Source of the DNA: Bacteroidales bacterium
GTDB lineage: Bacteria; Bacteroidota; Bacteroidia; Bacteroidales; UBA932
Direction of reading: 5' to 3'
Assembly: GCA_024689525.1 (NCBI GenBank)
Contig: JAILDI010000211.1
Location: 1 to 22,607 of the forward strand
DNA: 22,607 bases
Shown here: one piece after another, positions 1 to 6,870 of the stretch
How positions within the stretch are numbered: position 1 is the stretch's first letter
Layout: every line of letters begins with the position of its first letter
Position numbers and translations under genes: made by a program
Notes under the pieces: model-generated
What the model saw: the letters and a program-made list of their open reading frames with translations, nothing else
Database searches by the model: none
Told to the model about the DNA's origin: nothing

Positions 1-222
1 CATATCCAGATGCGCCCAATCCGGCATGGGCATCTTCTGCCACTTCCGGAACGCATCCAGCCGGAAGTCCAGCAGCCACTGCGGCTCCTCCTTCCTTGCC
101 GATATCATCCGTATGATATCCTCATTCAGCCCCTTGGGAACGAACTCCTGCTCCACATCCGTCACAAACCCCTCCTTGTACTCCCCCTGGGTGAACTCCC
201 GTATGATCTTCTCGTCACTCAT
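1..222 (-). CDS. sufB: SufB, Fe-S cluster scaffold protein (5' part only)
   Basis: Only the first 74 codons lie in the window; the gene runs off the left edge. The N-terminus shows the SufB hallmark around residues 14-45 (YKEGFVTDVEQEFVPKGL, then NEDIIRMISARKEEPQWLL), followed by FRLDAFRKWQ and an MPDWAHL segment. SufB is the scaffold subunit of the cytoplasmic SufBCD complex, which builds Fe-S clusters; sufC, sufD and sufS would be expected further left, outside the window. The start is the ATG whose complement is CAT at 220-222. A TATCTTTG -7 box lies 9 bases upstream, so sufB appears to have its own promoter rather than being the tail of the aroC operon. Family assignment is confident; the rest of the protein cannot be judged. 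Confidence 0.93.
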   Translation of the reverse strand, partial: MSDEKIIREFTQGEYKEGFVTDVEQEFVPKGLNEDIIRMISARKEEPQWLLDFRLDAFRKWQKMPMPDWAHLDM

Positions 223-231
223 TTTATCATG

Positions 232-239
232 CAAAGATA
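232..239 (-). promoter_or_regulatory. -7 promoter element of sufB
   Basis: On the minus strand the sequence reads TATCTTTG, an exact match to the Bacteroidota -7 consensus TAnnTTTG. It ends 9 bases before the sufB ATG, so the transcript leader would be only a few bases. No clear -33 TTG is visible at the usual spacing. The inverted repeat at 254-289 overlaps the place where a -33 element would sit. Confidence 0.6.
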
Positions 240-253
240 CTCTTTTTCCCGTG

Positions 254-289
254 GTTCATCCACGATTTTGGCTGTTTTCGTGGATGAAC
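254..289. repeat. 12-bp perfect inverted repeat between aroC and sufB
   Basis: GTTCATCCACGA (254-265) is perfectly complementary to TCGTGGATGAAC (278-289), separated by 12 bases. It begins 14 bases upstream of the sufB -7 box and lies 9 bases past the aroC stop. There is no T-run on the sufB-proximal side, so it is not a classical intrinsic terminator. It could be an operator at the -33 region, a Rho-type 3' end for the aroC operon, or a distant relative of the hairpins around the transposase at 15049: both contain CACGA, GGCTGTTT and CGTG in the same order. Confidence 0.65.
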
Positions 290-298
290 TGCCAGGCG

Positions 299-1444
299 CT
301 ACACGGTTTTCCAAAGGTCGACGAGGGTGATGGCTGCCATCGCCTCCACGATTACGGGAGTGCGGAGGGCGAAGCAGGTGTCGTGACGGCCGGGGATGCC
401 GGCTTTGGCGATACTGGCTGTGGGCTTGAACGCGGTGCGGAACACGATGGGATTGCCGTTGGTGATGCCGCCGTTGATGCCGCCGGCATGGTTCGTGAGC
501 GGAGCCTCGATGTGGTTTCCGCCGCCATGGCAACACCCGCCGCCGTGGCCTTCGCCGTGGCATCCGCCGCCCTCGCCATGATGGCACTCATGACCTTCCT
601 CATGTTCGTGGCAGCAACCTCCCTCGCCATGTCCGCAACCGCCACCTTCGCCGTGGCAACCACCCTCGCCTTCTCCGTGGCAGCAGTGGTGCTCCGGGAA
701 GGCGTCGTTGTGCTCGCTGCCCTTCATCCGCGAGGCTTGGAAGCCATCGCCGAACTCGATGCCGCGAACGCCCGGGATGGCGAAAACGGCGTGCGAGATG
801 CGCGATTCTACGCTATCCCAGAATGGCTCGCCCAGCCCGGCCGGGAGCCCGCTCACCACGCACTCCACAATAGCGCCAAGGGAATCGCCCTCAGCCATAG
901 CATCGGCCAAAAGCCCGTCCCATGCGGAAGAATCGGCATATCCGCCCAGTTCCACGACGCGCGCCGAGCAGTCAAACTGCTCCCGCCCGCGCGTCATAGC
1001 ATATACGTATCTTGCCAGAATATCCTTGGCAACGGTACCCGCAGCCACGATGGGCAGTGTGAGCCGCCCGCTGAAATGGCCGCCGCCGCGGGGGTCGTTG
1101 AAGCCGCCGAACTTGAGGTTGGCGGTGAAGTCGGCGTGGCCCGGACGGGGGTGCTCGCGGAAGTCGGCATAATCCTCGGAGCGCACATTGGCGTTCTTAA
1201 AAACGAGCGTCAGCGGAGCGCCGGTGGTGCGGCCCTCATACACGCCGGTGAGGATTTCCGGGAGGTCCTCCTCGCTGCGGGGCGTGGTACCGGGAGCGCC
1301 GGGACGCCGCCGGTCGATATCGGTCTTGAAATAATCCGGGCCGATGGGAAGGCCGGGGATTACCCCGTCCATGGTGACGCCCACAAGCGGGCCGTGGGAT
1401 TCGCCGAAGATGCTTACGCGGAAGTTATTGCCAAAAGTATTCAT
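299..1444 (-). CDS. aroC: Chorismate synthase with a His/Cys/Gly-rich insertion
   Basis: AroC converts 5-enolpyruvylshikimate-3-phosphate to chorismate with reduced FMN, the last step of the shikimate pathway. Visible family signatures are GESHG at residues 14-18, GGHFSGRLTL at 121-130 with PIVAAGTVA following, SEHND at 243-247, the TNHAGGINGGITNGNP segment near 317-332, and GRHDTCFALR at 352-361. Length is 381 residues against roughly 350-360 for the family. The excess is an insert at residues about 251-310, made almost only of Gly, His, Cys and Glu, placed between the SEHND and TNHAGG motifs. All flanking catalytic motifs are intact, so the enzyme is probably active. The ATG overlaps the TGA of the aroD-aroA gene as ATGA, implying translational coupling. 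It is the last gene of the operon. Confidence 0.95.
   Translation of the reverse strand: MNTFGNNFRVSIFGESHGPLVGVTMDGVIPGLPIGPDYFKTDIDRRRPGAPGTTPRSEEDLPEILTGVYEGRTTGAPLTLVFKNANVRSEDYADFREHPRPGHADFTANLKFGGFNDPRGGGHFSGRLTLPIVAAGTVAKDILARYVYAMTRGREQFDCSARVVELGGYADSSAWDGLLADAMAEGDSLGAIVECVVSGLPAGLGEPFWDSVESRISHAVFAIPGVRGIEFGDGFQASRMKGSEHNDAFPEHHCCHGEGEGGCHGEGGGCGHGEGGCCHEHEEGHECHHGEGGGCHGEGHGGGCCHGGGNHIEAPLTNHAGGINGGITNGNPIVFRTAFKPTASIAKAGIPGRHDTCFALRTPVIVEAMAAITLVDLWKTV
515..694 (-). other. His/Cys/Gly-rich insert within aroC
   Basis: This stretch encodes residues about 251-310 of chorismate synthase. By direct count it holds 10 Cys (254, 255, 263, 270, 277, 278, 287, 295, 304, 305) and 13 His (252, 253, 256, 264, 272, 279, 281, 285, 288, 289, 296, 300, 306); nearly everything else is Gly or Glu. 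Short units such as CHGEG and GHGEGG recur irregularly, as if expanded from a short DNA repeat. The composition resembles metal-binding Cys/His-rich tails of metallochaperones, but no known fold is recognisable. Confidence 0.85.
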
Positions 1445-3414
1445 AGTTTGTCGAACAGTTCGTTAAAGGTTGGGAAGGATTTCGCCACGCAGGCGGTATC
1501 GTCGATTACAACGGGGGCCGATGCACCCAGCGATGCCACGCGCAGGGCCATCACCATACGGTGGTCGCCGTGGGAGGAGAAAGAGCCGCCCTTCAGGAGC
1601 CGGCCCGTGAGCAGGCGCTGCTGAAGGGCCAGGCCGCATACAGTCATACAATCCCCGTCCACAGATACATCCACGCCCATCTGCGAAAGCATATCCTCTA
1701 TGGCAGCAGCGCGGTCGGTCTCCTTGTGGCGGAGCCGCTCCACGCCCAGGATGTGGCTCTCGCCGGGGCAGAAGGCGGCCAGTACGGCTACGATGGGGAA
1801 CAGGTCGGGACAGTTGTTGAGGTCGGTTTCAAATGCGTTCAGGGGAGCGCGGGATATGTGTATGGGGCCGGTTTCGTCGCCGTCCTGCGACATACTTGCA
1901 CCGGCGTCCATCAGGATGTCCATAATCGAAATATCGGCCTGGAGGGAACGGGTGTCAAGGCCCGACACCTCCACCTCGCCGAAGATCGCGCCCGCCACCA
2001 TAAGCGGAGCGGCGCCGGACCAGTCGGCCTCGATTGCGAAATCGGCCGCCGCAAACCTCTGCATTCCGGGAATCTTGAAGGTGATGCCGGTGCACAGGCC
2101 CCAGTCCTGGGTCTCCAGGAAGTCGTCACCGCCCTCCATTTCCGAGCTGATGCGTATGCCGAATTTCTTAAGCACGTCCACCGTGATGAACAGGTAGGGG
2201 ATGCTCTTGGGCTCGTGCACGTACAGCGAGGATTTGCCGCCGGTGAGAGGCAGTGCGTACAGCAGGCCGGAAAGCAGCTGGGAGCCGCCGCGGCCGGACA
2301 CATCGGCCCTTCCGGGAATGAGCGGGCTGGCCACTTTCAGCGGAACCGTGCAGTCGCCTGGCCTTGGCGCGGGGCCCTCCGGGTACAGACGAACGCCGAA
2401 GGAGGCCATTATGTCGTGGGCATCGGCCAGCGGCCTGCCCGGAAGAGTCTTTTCGCCCACAATCTTCACCGGCTTTATGCCGATGGCCGATATCACCGGA
2501 ATGGTTAGCCTGGCCAGCAGCCCGGATTCACCCACATTGAGTTCTCCGCCCTTATCCCAGCAACCTGCCGATGCGCCGATACCGGCGATAGTAAGCTGAG
2601 AACCGTCGATGTCGACCGTGGCGCCCAAGGCACGTGCAAGGCCGATGGCCGATTCACTGTCGCCGCAGGGGGAGTACCCGCTGAGGTGCGACGTGCCGTC
2701 GGCAAGCGCCGCGGCCAGGATGGCCCTCTGCGCGAAGCTCTTGGATGCGGGCATCGGGAGCTGTCCCGCGGGCTTGATAAAGCGGAATCCGCCATACAAG
2801 GCGTCCCGCATCTCCGTAAATGTCCACTGTCCTGCGGCCGTGGCCTCTTCTGCCGACAAACACGCGTATGTGAACGGCGCGCCGCAACGCAGTGCCTCGA
2901 GGCGGCTCTCCCGCCCCTCGTCGCCCATACAGAACGCCACCAGCGTGCCCGGCTCCGCCTCCTGATACAGGCGCATTACGGAGTCTACATCGGCCCTACA
3001 AGTGGCTGAGGTTACGATTTTCACAATCTCGCCGCCGAAGTTGCGGGCCTTTTCCAGGGTGGAAAGAAGGCTGTCGTACGGGGGCGTTCCCTTGAAGTCG
3101 TGCCAGGAACGGATGAGCACCGTGCCCCACTGGCGGCAGGCCTGGCGTATGCTGCGCCCCATCCACGGCGGCGCCTCCATCTCCAGGTCCACGTACTTGG
3201 CGCCCGCCTCGATGGCGACGCGCAGCTTGCGCTCCGCATCCGCGTCGGCAATGCGGCACGTGGCAATCAGCGGCACGTCGGAGCAGCTGAACAATTCCTC
3301 GATGTCGGCGTCGTCCAGCGGGCACAGGTCCAGGCGGATTTCCGCCATCTCCAGCTCCCGCAGAACCCCGGCAATCTGCTCCAGGTTCTTATCTCGTATG
3401 GATGTACAAATCAT
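1441..3414 (-). CDS. Bifunctional 3-dehydroquinate dehydratase (type I) / EPSP synthase fusion
   Basis: One 657-residue reading frame carries two shikimate enzymes. Residues 1 to about 207 are a type I dehydroquinase: EIRLD at 25-29, the catalytic His in SWHDF (H105) and the Schiff-base Lys in VKIVT (K132). Residues about 210-657 are EPSP synthase (AroA): PASKSFAQR with K225 and R230, GESGLLARL at 295-303, GRPLADAHDIM at 326-336, the PDLFP Asp near 537, RLRHKETDRAAAIEDML at 560-576 and HGDHRM at 615-620. They perform non-adjacent steps: dehydroquinate dehydration, and enolpyruvyl transfer to shikimate-3-phosphate. Both active sites look complete. The gene overlaps aroB upstream and aroC downstream by 4 bases each. 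Shikimate dehydrogenase and shikimate kinase are not in this window. Confidence 0.93.
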   Translation of the reverse strand: MICTSIRDKNLEQIAGVLRELEMAEIRLDLCPLDDADIEELFSCSDVPLIATCRIADADAERKLRVAIEAGAKYVDLEMEAPPWMGRSIRQACRQWGTVLIRSWHDFKGTPPYDSLLSTLEKARNFGGEIVKIVTSATCRADVDSVMRLYQEAEPGTLVAFCMGDEGRESRLEALRCGAPFTYACLSAEEATAAGQWTFTEMRDALYGGFRFIKPAGQLPMPASKSFAQRAILAAALADGTSHLSGYSPCGDSESAIGLARALGATVDIDGSQLTIAGIGASAGCWDKGGELNVGESGLLARLTIPVISAIGIKPVKIVGEKTLPGRPLADAHDIMASFGVRLYPEGPAPRPGDCTVPLKVASPLIPGRADVSGRGGSQLLSGLLYALPLTGGKSSLYVHEPKSIPYLFITVDVLKKFGIRISSEMEGGDDFLETQDWGLCTGITFKIPGMQRFAAADFAIEADWSGAAPLMVAGAIFGEVEVSGLDTRSLQADISIMDILMDAGASMSQDGDETGPIHISRAPLNAFETDLNNCPDLFPIVAVLAAFCPGESHILGVERLRHKETDRAAAIEDMLSQMGVDVSVDGDCMTVCGLALQQRLLTGRLLKGGSFSSHGDHRMVMALRVASLGASAPVVIDDTACVAKSFPTFNELFDKL

Positions 3415-4418
3415 CGGCTCAGAATTTCAACGGCCCTGGCAGGGGCCAGCATTTCAAATTTGGGCTTGCCGATATCCTCCAGCAGCACGAACTTCACCTT
3501 CTCCCCGGCGCCCTTCTTGTCGCGTGTCATCGCGCTCACAAGGTTCTCCAGCGCATACGGGCACTCCACAGGCAGGCCGATGCGCCCGAAATCCGCCGCA
3601 ATCCGCGGCTCCAGCGCCGTCCCGTACAGCCTGTCGCCCAGCCTCGCCGCCAGCACGATGCCCATCGCCACGGCTTCCCCGTGCGCCACATCGTCCCCAC
3701 GCTCCAAAGCCACGTGCTCTATCCCGTGCGCGAACGTATGCCCCAGATTCAGCACTGCCCGCCGCCCTTTCTCAAACGGATCCTCCTCCACTATGCCCTG
3801 CTTAATGGACGCCGCTCTATTTATTAGCTCCGCCGATGTCGGAGAAGTGTTTTTGCGGCATTTTTCAGCCGCAAAAACACTTACTCCGCAGCGGCAAAAA
3901 CCCTCATATGCTGAAACATCCGCAATCAGGAACGTCTTCAGCATCTCCGCCAGCCCGCACAGCAGTTCGCGGCGGGGGAGCGTCTTCAGTGCCTCTGCGC
4001 AGATATATGTCACACGCGGCTGCACGATGGCTCCCAGCATATTTTTCAGCCCGTCGAAGTTCACGCCCGTCTTGCCACCTATCCCCGCATCCACCTGTGC
4101 CAGCAGCGTCGTGGGCACGTTCACGTACGAAACCCCGCGCTTGAAAATGCTGGCCGCGAATCCGCCTAAATCGCTGGTTATTCCGCCGCCCACGCACACA
4201 ACTTCCCCGCCGCGGGACAGTCCAGCCTCCATCATGCTCCTGCAGATGAGCAGCACGGTGTCCATCGTCTTGTTCTCCTCCGTGGCCTCCACGGCGACGG
4301 AACCCAGGACACCGGGGCCGATAATCTGCTCCGCAATCCACGCCACGTTGGCGTCGTATACCACGAACGACCCTTCCGCAACCGGAATCTCCGAAAACGC
4401 TGAAATCTCCTTGATCAT
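3411..4418 (-). CDS. aroB: 3-dehydroquinate synthase
   Basis: AroB cyclises DAHP to 3-dehydroquinate using NAD and a divalent metal, in the cytoplasm. The NAD-binding GGGITSDLGGFAAS, the RGVSYVNVPTTLLAQVDAGIG segment with GGKTGVNF, the metal-ligand Glu in GLAEMLK, and the NLGHTFAHGIEH metal-His motif are all present. Length (335 residues) is a little short at the N-terminus compared with the usual 350-360. The segment between GLAEMLK and the IKQGIVEEDP motif is a few residues longer than typical, and coincides with a DNA hairpin at 3841-3887. The ATG overlaps the stop of the lipid-kinase gene (ATGA), and its own TGA overlaps the aroD-aroA ATG. The enzyme call is firm. Confidence 0.95.
   Translation of the reverse strand: MIKEISAFSEIPVAEGSFVVYDANVAWIAEQIIGPGVLGSVAVEATEENKTMDTVLLICRSMMEAGLSRGGEVVCVGGGITSDLGGFAASIFKRGVSYVNVPTTLLAQVDAGIGGKTGVNFDGLKNMLGAIVQPRVTYICAEALKTLPRRELLCGLAEMLKTFLIADVSAYEGFCRCGVSVFAAEKCRKNTSPTSAELINRAASIKQGIVEEDPFEKGRRAVLNLGHTFAHGIEHVALERGDDVAHGEAVAMGIVLAARLGDRLYGTALEPRIAADFGRIGLPVECPYALENLVSAMTRDKKGAGEKVKFVLLEDIGKPKFEMLAPARAVEILSR
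3841..3887. repeat. Long perfect hairpin inside the aroB coding sequence
   Basis: AAGTGTTTTTGCGGC (3845-3859) pairs perfectly with GCCGCAAAAACACTT (3868-3882) across an 8-base loop. Beyond a one-base bulge the stem continues as GGAG (3841-3844) with CTCC (3884-3887). A further partial copy, GCGGCAAAAAC, follows at 3891. The reading frame stays open, encoding a variable loop region of AroB. A stem this long is unexpected in a conserved enzyme gene, and it may be an inserted palindromic repeat that was tolerated in frame. Confidence 0.7.
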
Positions 4419-5293
4419 ATCTTGTGCTTGAAAGGTACAATAACATTAATAGCCGCCGGAACCACCTGGAAGCGAAGCTCTTCCTCCAGCCACAGCGGGT
4501 CTCCGTCGAAATGGGCGGCTCCCGGGGCGCTGCGCCTCAGAACAACTTCCCGCCCGCGGAAATACGTTACCCTGCGGCTTGTGTGGGTGCGTCCCGCCAT
4601 CAGTTTGGCAGCCAGCTGCGGAATCTCCAGGCTCTTGAACGGCTCCACCACTGCAACGTCCAGCATTCCGTCGCAGATACTGGCCCTGTCGGTAATCTTA
4701 GCCTCGTTGCCCCACTGGTTGGCATTTCCCACCGTCACTATCACGGCGGGGAGGCGGTGCGATACGCCATCGACAATTATCTCATACATGTCCGGCTTAT
4801 AGCCCTTCCACAGGTCCCAGCTTATGCGGATATACCGCGCCAGCCCCCTCTTTTTGTCCGATGCAAACTTCCAGGCCACTTCCGCGTCCAGGCCCACTCC
4901 GGCCGTGCAGAAAAAGGGCCTGCCGTTGATCAGGGCATAATCGACCTTTTCCGTGTGTCCGAACAGAACTTCTTCGAGGGCAACCACGGGCAGCCTGCTT
5001 ATGCCAAGATGCAGGGCCAGGCCGTCGCCGCTTCCCTGGGGGATGATGCCCAGGATTTTGTCCGTGCCGATAACCCCGCGCGCAACCTCGCTCACGGTGC
5101 CGTCGCCGCCAACGGCCACGACTATGCCCTCCGGGCACTCCCGGGCCAGGATTTCCCCGTGGCCGGGACGCTCCGTGAACACGATGCGGCTCTCCGGACA
5201 CCTTGCCCGGATGAGCGCCTCGATAATACGCTTGTTCTTGCCGCCCGACAGGGGGTTTATGATGAACAGTCTTTCCTTAGGCACTGTCAACAA
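4415..5293 (-). CDS. Diacylglycerol kinase family lipid kinase (YegS/DgkB-like)
   Basis: Members of this family phosphorylate diacylglycerol or related lipids with ATP at the inner face of the cytoplasmic membrane. Visible motifs are NPLSGGKN at 13-20, VAVGGDGTVSEV at 59-70, and IIPQGSGDGLALHLG at 83-97, a variant of the usual P-x-GT-x-N-D-x-A nucleotide loop. INGRPFFCTAGVGLDAEV and, near the C-terminus, HFDGDPLW are also family-typical. Length (292) is normal. No ATG fits the N-terminus: the frame can start at TTG 5293 or, three codons later, at GTG 5284. AGGA lies just upstream of the TTG. The gene begins 3 bases after the lipoprotein stop and ends in an ATGA overlap with aroB. The exact lipid substrate cannot be read from sequence. 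Confidence 0.85.
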   Translation of the reverse strand: MLTVPKERLFIINPLSGGKNKRIIEALIRARCPESRIVFTERPGHGEILARECPEGIVVAVGGDGTVSEVARGVIGTDKILGIIPQGSGDGLALHLGISRLPVVALEEVLFGHTEKVDYALINGRPFFCTAGVGLDAEVAWKFASDKKRGLARYIRISWDLWKGYKPDMYEIIVDGVSHRLPAVIVTVGNANQWGNEAKITDRASICDGMLDVAVVEPFKSLEIPQLAAKLMAGRTHTSRRVTYFRGREVVLRRSAPGAAHFDGDPLWLEEELRFQVVPAAINVIVPFKHKI

Positions 5294-5296
5294 ATC

Positions 5297-5698
5297 CTAT
5301 TTTACGGTGAGGGTAATTGTCTTGTGCAGAAGGAACCCGTTCACATCGAATTTCAGGGTTACGCTGGACTGACCCATTTCCGTACCCTTAAGTACAAGGC
5401 AGTCCTCTCCCTTGAACTTGCCGGCCTCGGCTTCCGCGCAGATGAGACTGCTATCCTCCACGGGAGTTACGTCAGCCGAATAAACGCCGGAGTCGAAATG
5501 GGTACCGTCCTCTTCCGTTGCGATGATGTAAACAGGGCTGCCCAGCTTAATGCTCAAGTTGCTGCGAACGGCGGTGAAACCGCTGCCGCGGCTGACCTTG
5601 AAGATGTTCGTACTGGTTGTGTAGGCGTGCTTTTCACAGCTCGAAAACATAAGTACTGATGCAAGCAGCACCACTGCGAGGGTAATGAAACGTTTCAT
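5297..5698 (-). CDS. Small lipoprotein of unknown function
   Basis: The 133-residue product begins MKRFITLAVVLLASVL and has a lipobox-type end (MFSSC, Cys about 20), so it should be lipidated and anchored in the envelope. The mature part is predicted mainly beta, with alternating hydrophobic residues such as SVTLKFDVNGFLLHKTITLTV at the C-terminus, like a small immunoglobulin-type or BACON-type domain; no family is recognised. An upstream in-frame start at 5758 would add 20 residues overlapping the preceding gene and would bury the signal peptide, so the ATG at 5698 was chosen. It lies 11 bases after the EnvC-like gene and 3 bases before the lipid kinase. Confidence 0.75.
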   Translation of the reverse strand: MKRFITLAVVLLASVLMFSSCEKHAYTTSTNIFKVSRGSGFTAVRSNLSIKLGSPVYIIATEEDGTHFDSGVYSADVTPVEDSSLICAEAEAGKFKGEDCLVLKGTEMGQSSVTLKFDVNGFLLHKTITLTVK

Positions 5699-5709
5699 AA
5701 TGATAATGT

Positions 5710-6870
5710 TTATCTTGCCAGCCACTGCGCCGGATTCTGCGGCGAGCGGCCTTCCCATAATTCAAAATGCAGGCGGCTTTCCCCGCCCACGGTTTCCACT
5801 ATGCCGATGGTCTGTCCGGTTTCCACGTGGTCCCCTTTGGACACATTGACGGATTTGAGTTTGCTGTACAGCGTAAAGTAGTTTCCGTGCTGCACCAGCA
5901 CGCACTGGTTGAAGCCCGGAATCACGGCCACCCTGGTAACTGTGCCGCTGAACACGGCTTTTGCCGCAGTGCCTTCCGCCACCGCCATCGTTATACCGTT
6001 GTTGAACGGCATAACCACGTTCTGGTACACGGGGTGGGGGTTCTGGCCAAAGGGTTCCACAATGGCGCCGCGTGCGGGCCATGGCAGCCGGCCCTTGTTC
6101 GATGCGAAATCGGCCGACAATGCGGTATCCACGGTACGGCTTCCGGCAGACGACGCGCGGCGGATTTCCTCCGCGATGGCCCTGTTCAGGGCGACTATCT
6201 GCTCGTTCTTCTCGCGTATGCTGCGCTCCCATCTGGCGCGGTCCCGCTCAATCGAGTTCAGGAGGCGCTGGGACTGGGCTTCCTCCACCTTCAGGGCGGC
6301 ATAGCCTTCCATCAGGGCATTGCGCTGCGCTTCCGCATCGGCCCTCAATTCCCTGATGCGCAGCATCTCTTCCTCAAGCGATGCGGTTACTTCCGCGATT
6401 TTGGTGGCCTGGGCGTTGAGGTTGCGGGCGAAGCCTCTCAGATAGGCGTACCGGCGCATGGCCTGGCCCAGATTGTCGCTGGACAGGATGTACATATACC
6501 ATACCCGGCTGTCGCGGTTGACATATGCGCTGCGCACCAGCCTGGAATAGTGCATCGACAAAGTGTCCCTGCGCCTTGCCAGCCTCTCGGCCTCCAGCTC
6601 CCGCACCTTCACGGAATCGTCCAGGGCGCGGATAATATTCTCTGTTTCAGTGATCAATTCCTTCCTGGCCGATATTTTCGAGCGCGTGAGCTCCAGCTCC
6701 GACATTGCATTCTCCTTCTTCCCGGCGAGGCCCCTGATCTGACGGTTGAGCTCCGCAATCTCCCTCTCCAACTGGGCCTTCCTGGCTTCCATGGCCGATG
6801 TGCTGCTTTGCGCCCGGAGCCCCACGGGCACCAGGACGGCAAGCAGCAATATGACCACCAGTTTTCTCAT
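5710..6870 (-). CDS. EnvC-like murein hydrolase activator (coiled coil plus degenerate LytM domain)
   Basis: The 386-residue protein has a signal peptide (MRKLVVILLLAVLVPVGLRA), two long coiled-coil segments (about 24-105 and 150-235) and a C-terminal M23/LytM domain from about residue 260. The LytM metal site is degenerate. Where a metallo-endopeptidase has H-x3-D there is NNGITM (290-295), and HGNYFTLYSKL (328-338) carries Lys where the motif usually has His; only HFELW (368-372) is normal. By analogy with EnvC it should activate a cell-wall amidase rather than cut peptidoglycan itself, in the periplasm during cell separation. Its ATG overlaps the TGA of the TPR gene (ATGA), so the two are probably coupled. 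Confidence 0.88.
   Translation of the reverse strand: MRKLVVILLLAVLVPVGLRAQSSTSAMEARKAQLEREIAELNRQIRGLAGKKENAMSELELTRSKISARKELITETENIIRALDDSVKVRELEAERLARRRDTLSMHYSRLVRSAYVNRDSRVWYMYILSSDNLGQAMRRYAYLRGFARNLNAQATKIAEVTASLEEEMLRIRELRADAEAQRNALMEGYAALKVEEAQSQRLLNSIERDRARWERSIREKNEQIVALNRAIAEEIRRASSAGSRTVDTALSADFASNKGRLPWPARGAIVEPFGQNPHPVYQNVVMPFNNGITMAVAEGTAAKAVFSGTVTRVAVIPGFNQCVLVQHGNYFTLYSKLKSVNVSKGDHVETGQTIGIVETVGGESRLHFELWEGRSPQNPAQWLAR

Noticed and set aside
515..694. Possible CRISPR or noncoding tandem repeat
   Set aside because: Units are short and irregular, there are no unique spacers, and the frame is kept within aroC.
26..1624. A 532-codon open frame on the plus strand opposite aroC
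   Set aside because: It mirrors aroC and the end of the aroD-aroA gene; the apparent Ala/Met/Val-rich hydrophobic part is only the complement of the His/Cys/Gly insert.
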